A stretch of DNA of 6,035 bases, from positions 19,769 through 25,803 of the forward strand of contig PMMB01000295.1 in NCBI GenBank assembly GCA_003165495.1, written 5' to 3'. This stretch comes from Gammaproteobacteria bacterium. Lineage in GTDB: Bacteria; Pseudomonadota; Gammaproteobacteria; Steroidobacterales; Steroidobacteraceae. Within the stretch, counting starts at the first letter, position 1. Each line of letters opens with the position of its first letter. The position numbers and the translations under genes are program-made. Below the pieces are notes generated by a model. The model saw only the letters and a list, made by a program, of their open reading frames with translations. It was not told where the DNA came from and did no database searches. Positions 4,792 through 6,035 of this stretch are shown piece by piece.

Positions 4792-6035
4792 ATGTCAAAA
4801 AAACTTAGCAAGCTCTTAGCACCCGTGTTTCTCGTGTTGGCGTGCGCGGCTCAGGCCGCGGAGCACTTCGACGGAAAGACGTGGTGGGCTACCGTGAAAG
4901 TACTCGCGGACGACAAGTACGAGGGCCGGGACACCGGTAGCCCGGGTGAGCGGCAGGCGCAAGCCTATATCGTCCAGCGGCTCAAGGCGCTCGGAGTTGA
5001 GCCGGCCGGATCGACGGGCTTTTACCAGACCGTCAAGCTGCGCACCCTGGAGATTCAAGAGGCGGACTCGAGTCTCGCGCTCATCCGGGACGGTCACGCC
5101 AAACTGCTCGCGCTCGGGGAGCAAGCTTTCTTCAGCACGCGCATCGCGCCGGCACCACAGCTCGAAGCACCGCTGGTATTCGTCGGTTACGGGCTCAATA
5201 TCCCGGAGAAGGGCTACAACGATCTGGCAGGGCTTGATCTCAAGGGCAAGGTCGCCGTCGTATTCACGGGCTCGCCCGCCGAGATTCCGTCTGCCCTCAG
5301 CGCGCACTACCAGTCGCGTGCCGAACGCTGGAAGGCGCTTAAAGCCGCCGGGGCGATCGGCCTGATCAGCATCCCCAATCCGGCGTCTATGGACATTCCG
5401 TGGTCGCGCATGTCGCTGAACCGCAATCATCCCAGCATGGACTTGGTTGGCCCGGAATTCGACGAAACCGCCGGGGCGCAACTCGCCGTCACGTTCAATC
5501 CGGCGTATGCAGACATGCTCCTCGAGGGAACGGGCCACACGTTTACCGAGATCGCCGACCTCGGCAAAGACCGCAAAGCCCTGCCGCGTTTCCCTCTGCG
5601 CGTCTCGGTAAGCGCCACCGCGCATACGAGCGCGCATGACGTGGAGTCGACGAACATCGTTGCACGGTTGCCTGGAAATGACCCGAAGCTCAAGAGCGAA
5701 TACGTCGTGCTATCTGCGCATATCGACCACCTCGGTATCGGCGAGCCGATCAACGGCGACCGAATCTACAACGGTGCAATGGACAATGCATCGGGTAGCG
5801 CGCTGTTGCTCGACGTCGCGCGCTCGCTCCAGCACTCGCGAACCCGGCTGAGGCGGTCGGTGCTGTTCGTCTGGGTCACGGGCGAGGAGAAAGGCCTGCT
5901 CGGATCCAAGTTCTTTGCTGCCCATCCGACGGTAACTGCATCATCGATGGTCGCCGATATCAATACCGATATGTTTCTGCCGATCGTGCCGCTCAAGTTG
6001 TTGACTGTCTATGGCCTCGCAGAATCCGATCTCGG
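4792..6035 (+). CDS. Secreted M28 family zinc peptidase, C-terminus beyond window
   Basis: I translated this frame by hand: 414 complete codons, open at the right edge. Residues 1-22 form a signal peptide with a basic start, a hydrophobic core and a likely signal-peptidase I site at AQA-AE. A Cys at 18 (VLAC) makes a lipoprotein a weaker alternative. Residues about 27-80 are the N-terminal part of the peptidase domain, and about 110-230 look like a PA-type insert (VFVGYGLNIP, then GKVAVVFTG). The catalytic part resumes near 286 (STNIVARLPG). M28 metal ligands are visible: H310 (SAHIDH), D331 (GAMDNASG), E365 and E366 (TGEEKG; general base and ligand) and D393 (NTDM). The last His ligand should lie outside the window. 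Expected activity is co-catalytic two-zinc aminopeptidase or dipeptidase action in the periplasm or outside. AGGGA lies 6 nt before the ATG. The gene sits 14 bp after the aldo/keto reductase, so the two are probably co-transcribed, though the functional link is unclear. Confidence 0.93.
   Translation, partial: MSKKLSKLLAPVFLVLACAAQAAEHFDGKTWWATVKVLADDKYEGRDTGSPGERQAQAYIVQRLKALGVEPAGSTGFYQTVKLRTLEIQEADSSLALIRDGHAKLLALGEQAFFSTRIAPAPQLEAPLVFVGYGLNIPEKGYNDLAGLDLKGKVAVVFTGSPAEIPSALSAHYQSRAERWKALKAAGAIGLISIPNPASMDIPWSRMSLNRNHPSMDLVGPEFDETAGAQLAVTFNPAYADMLLEGTGHTFTEIADLGKDRKALPRFPLRVSVSATAHTSAHDVESTNIVARLPGNDPKLKSEYVVLSAHIDHLGIGEPINGDRIYNGAMDNASGSALLLDVARSLQHSRTRLRRSVLFVWVTGEEKGLLGSKFFAAHPTVTASSMVADINTDMFLPIVPLKLLTVYGLAESDL

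Noticed and set aside
4816..5637. A 273-residue minus-strand frame.
   Set aside because: It lies fully opposite the M28 peptidase, whose active-site motifs and signal peptide prove the plus strand. The minus frame is Arg-rich and without domains.

Overview
The window reads as an ordinary chromosomal stretch of a moderately GC-rich Gram-negative bacterium. Most genes use GC-rich third positions and good Shine-Dalgarno sites. One product carries a lipoprotein signal, and two more carry an N-terminal export signal or membrane anchor, as expected for a cell envelope with a periplasm. The mix of a DUF885 metallohydrolase, an M28 peptidase with a PA-like insert and an FG-GAP lipoprotein reminds me of the Xanthomonadales/Steroidobacteraceae side of the Gammaproteobacteria. 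That placement is from memory of similar proteins and is not proven here.

Layout. At the left edge (1-203, minus) is the N-terminal third or so of a PPP-type metallophosphoesterase, cut by the window. It is divergent from a 74-residue helical protein of unknown function (382-606, plus) across a 178-bp spacer. That small gene converges, with only 26 bp between stop codons, on a long DUF885 zinc-hydrolase gene (633-2465, minus). Upstream of DUF885 on the same strand, 64 bp away, is a lipoprotein made of seven FG-GAP/VCBS-type repeats (2530-3777, minus). The two probably form one transcription unit. A 148-bp divergent spacer (3778-3925) carrying a 12-bp perfect palindrome separates it from a plus-strand pair: an aldo/keto reductase (3926-4777) and, 14 bp later, a secreted M28 zinc aminopeptidase-like protein (4792 to beyond the right edge).

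How they may work together. Three of the four larger genes encode envelope or exported proteins, two of them with metallopeptidase signatures. The central part could therefore be a small extracytoplasmic peptide-hydrolysis neighbourhood, but nothing in the sequence proves a shared pathway. I see no RNA genes, mobile elements, CRISPR arrays, phage genes or defence modules. I do not find a convincing undescribed system. The items most worth a second look are the seven-repeat lipoprotein, the divergent palindrome region, the fungal-looking aldo/keto reductase, and a tiny upstream frame that overlaps the phosphatase start.
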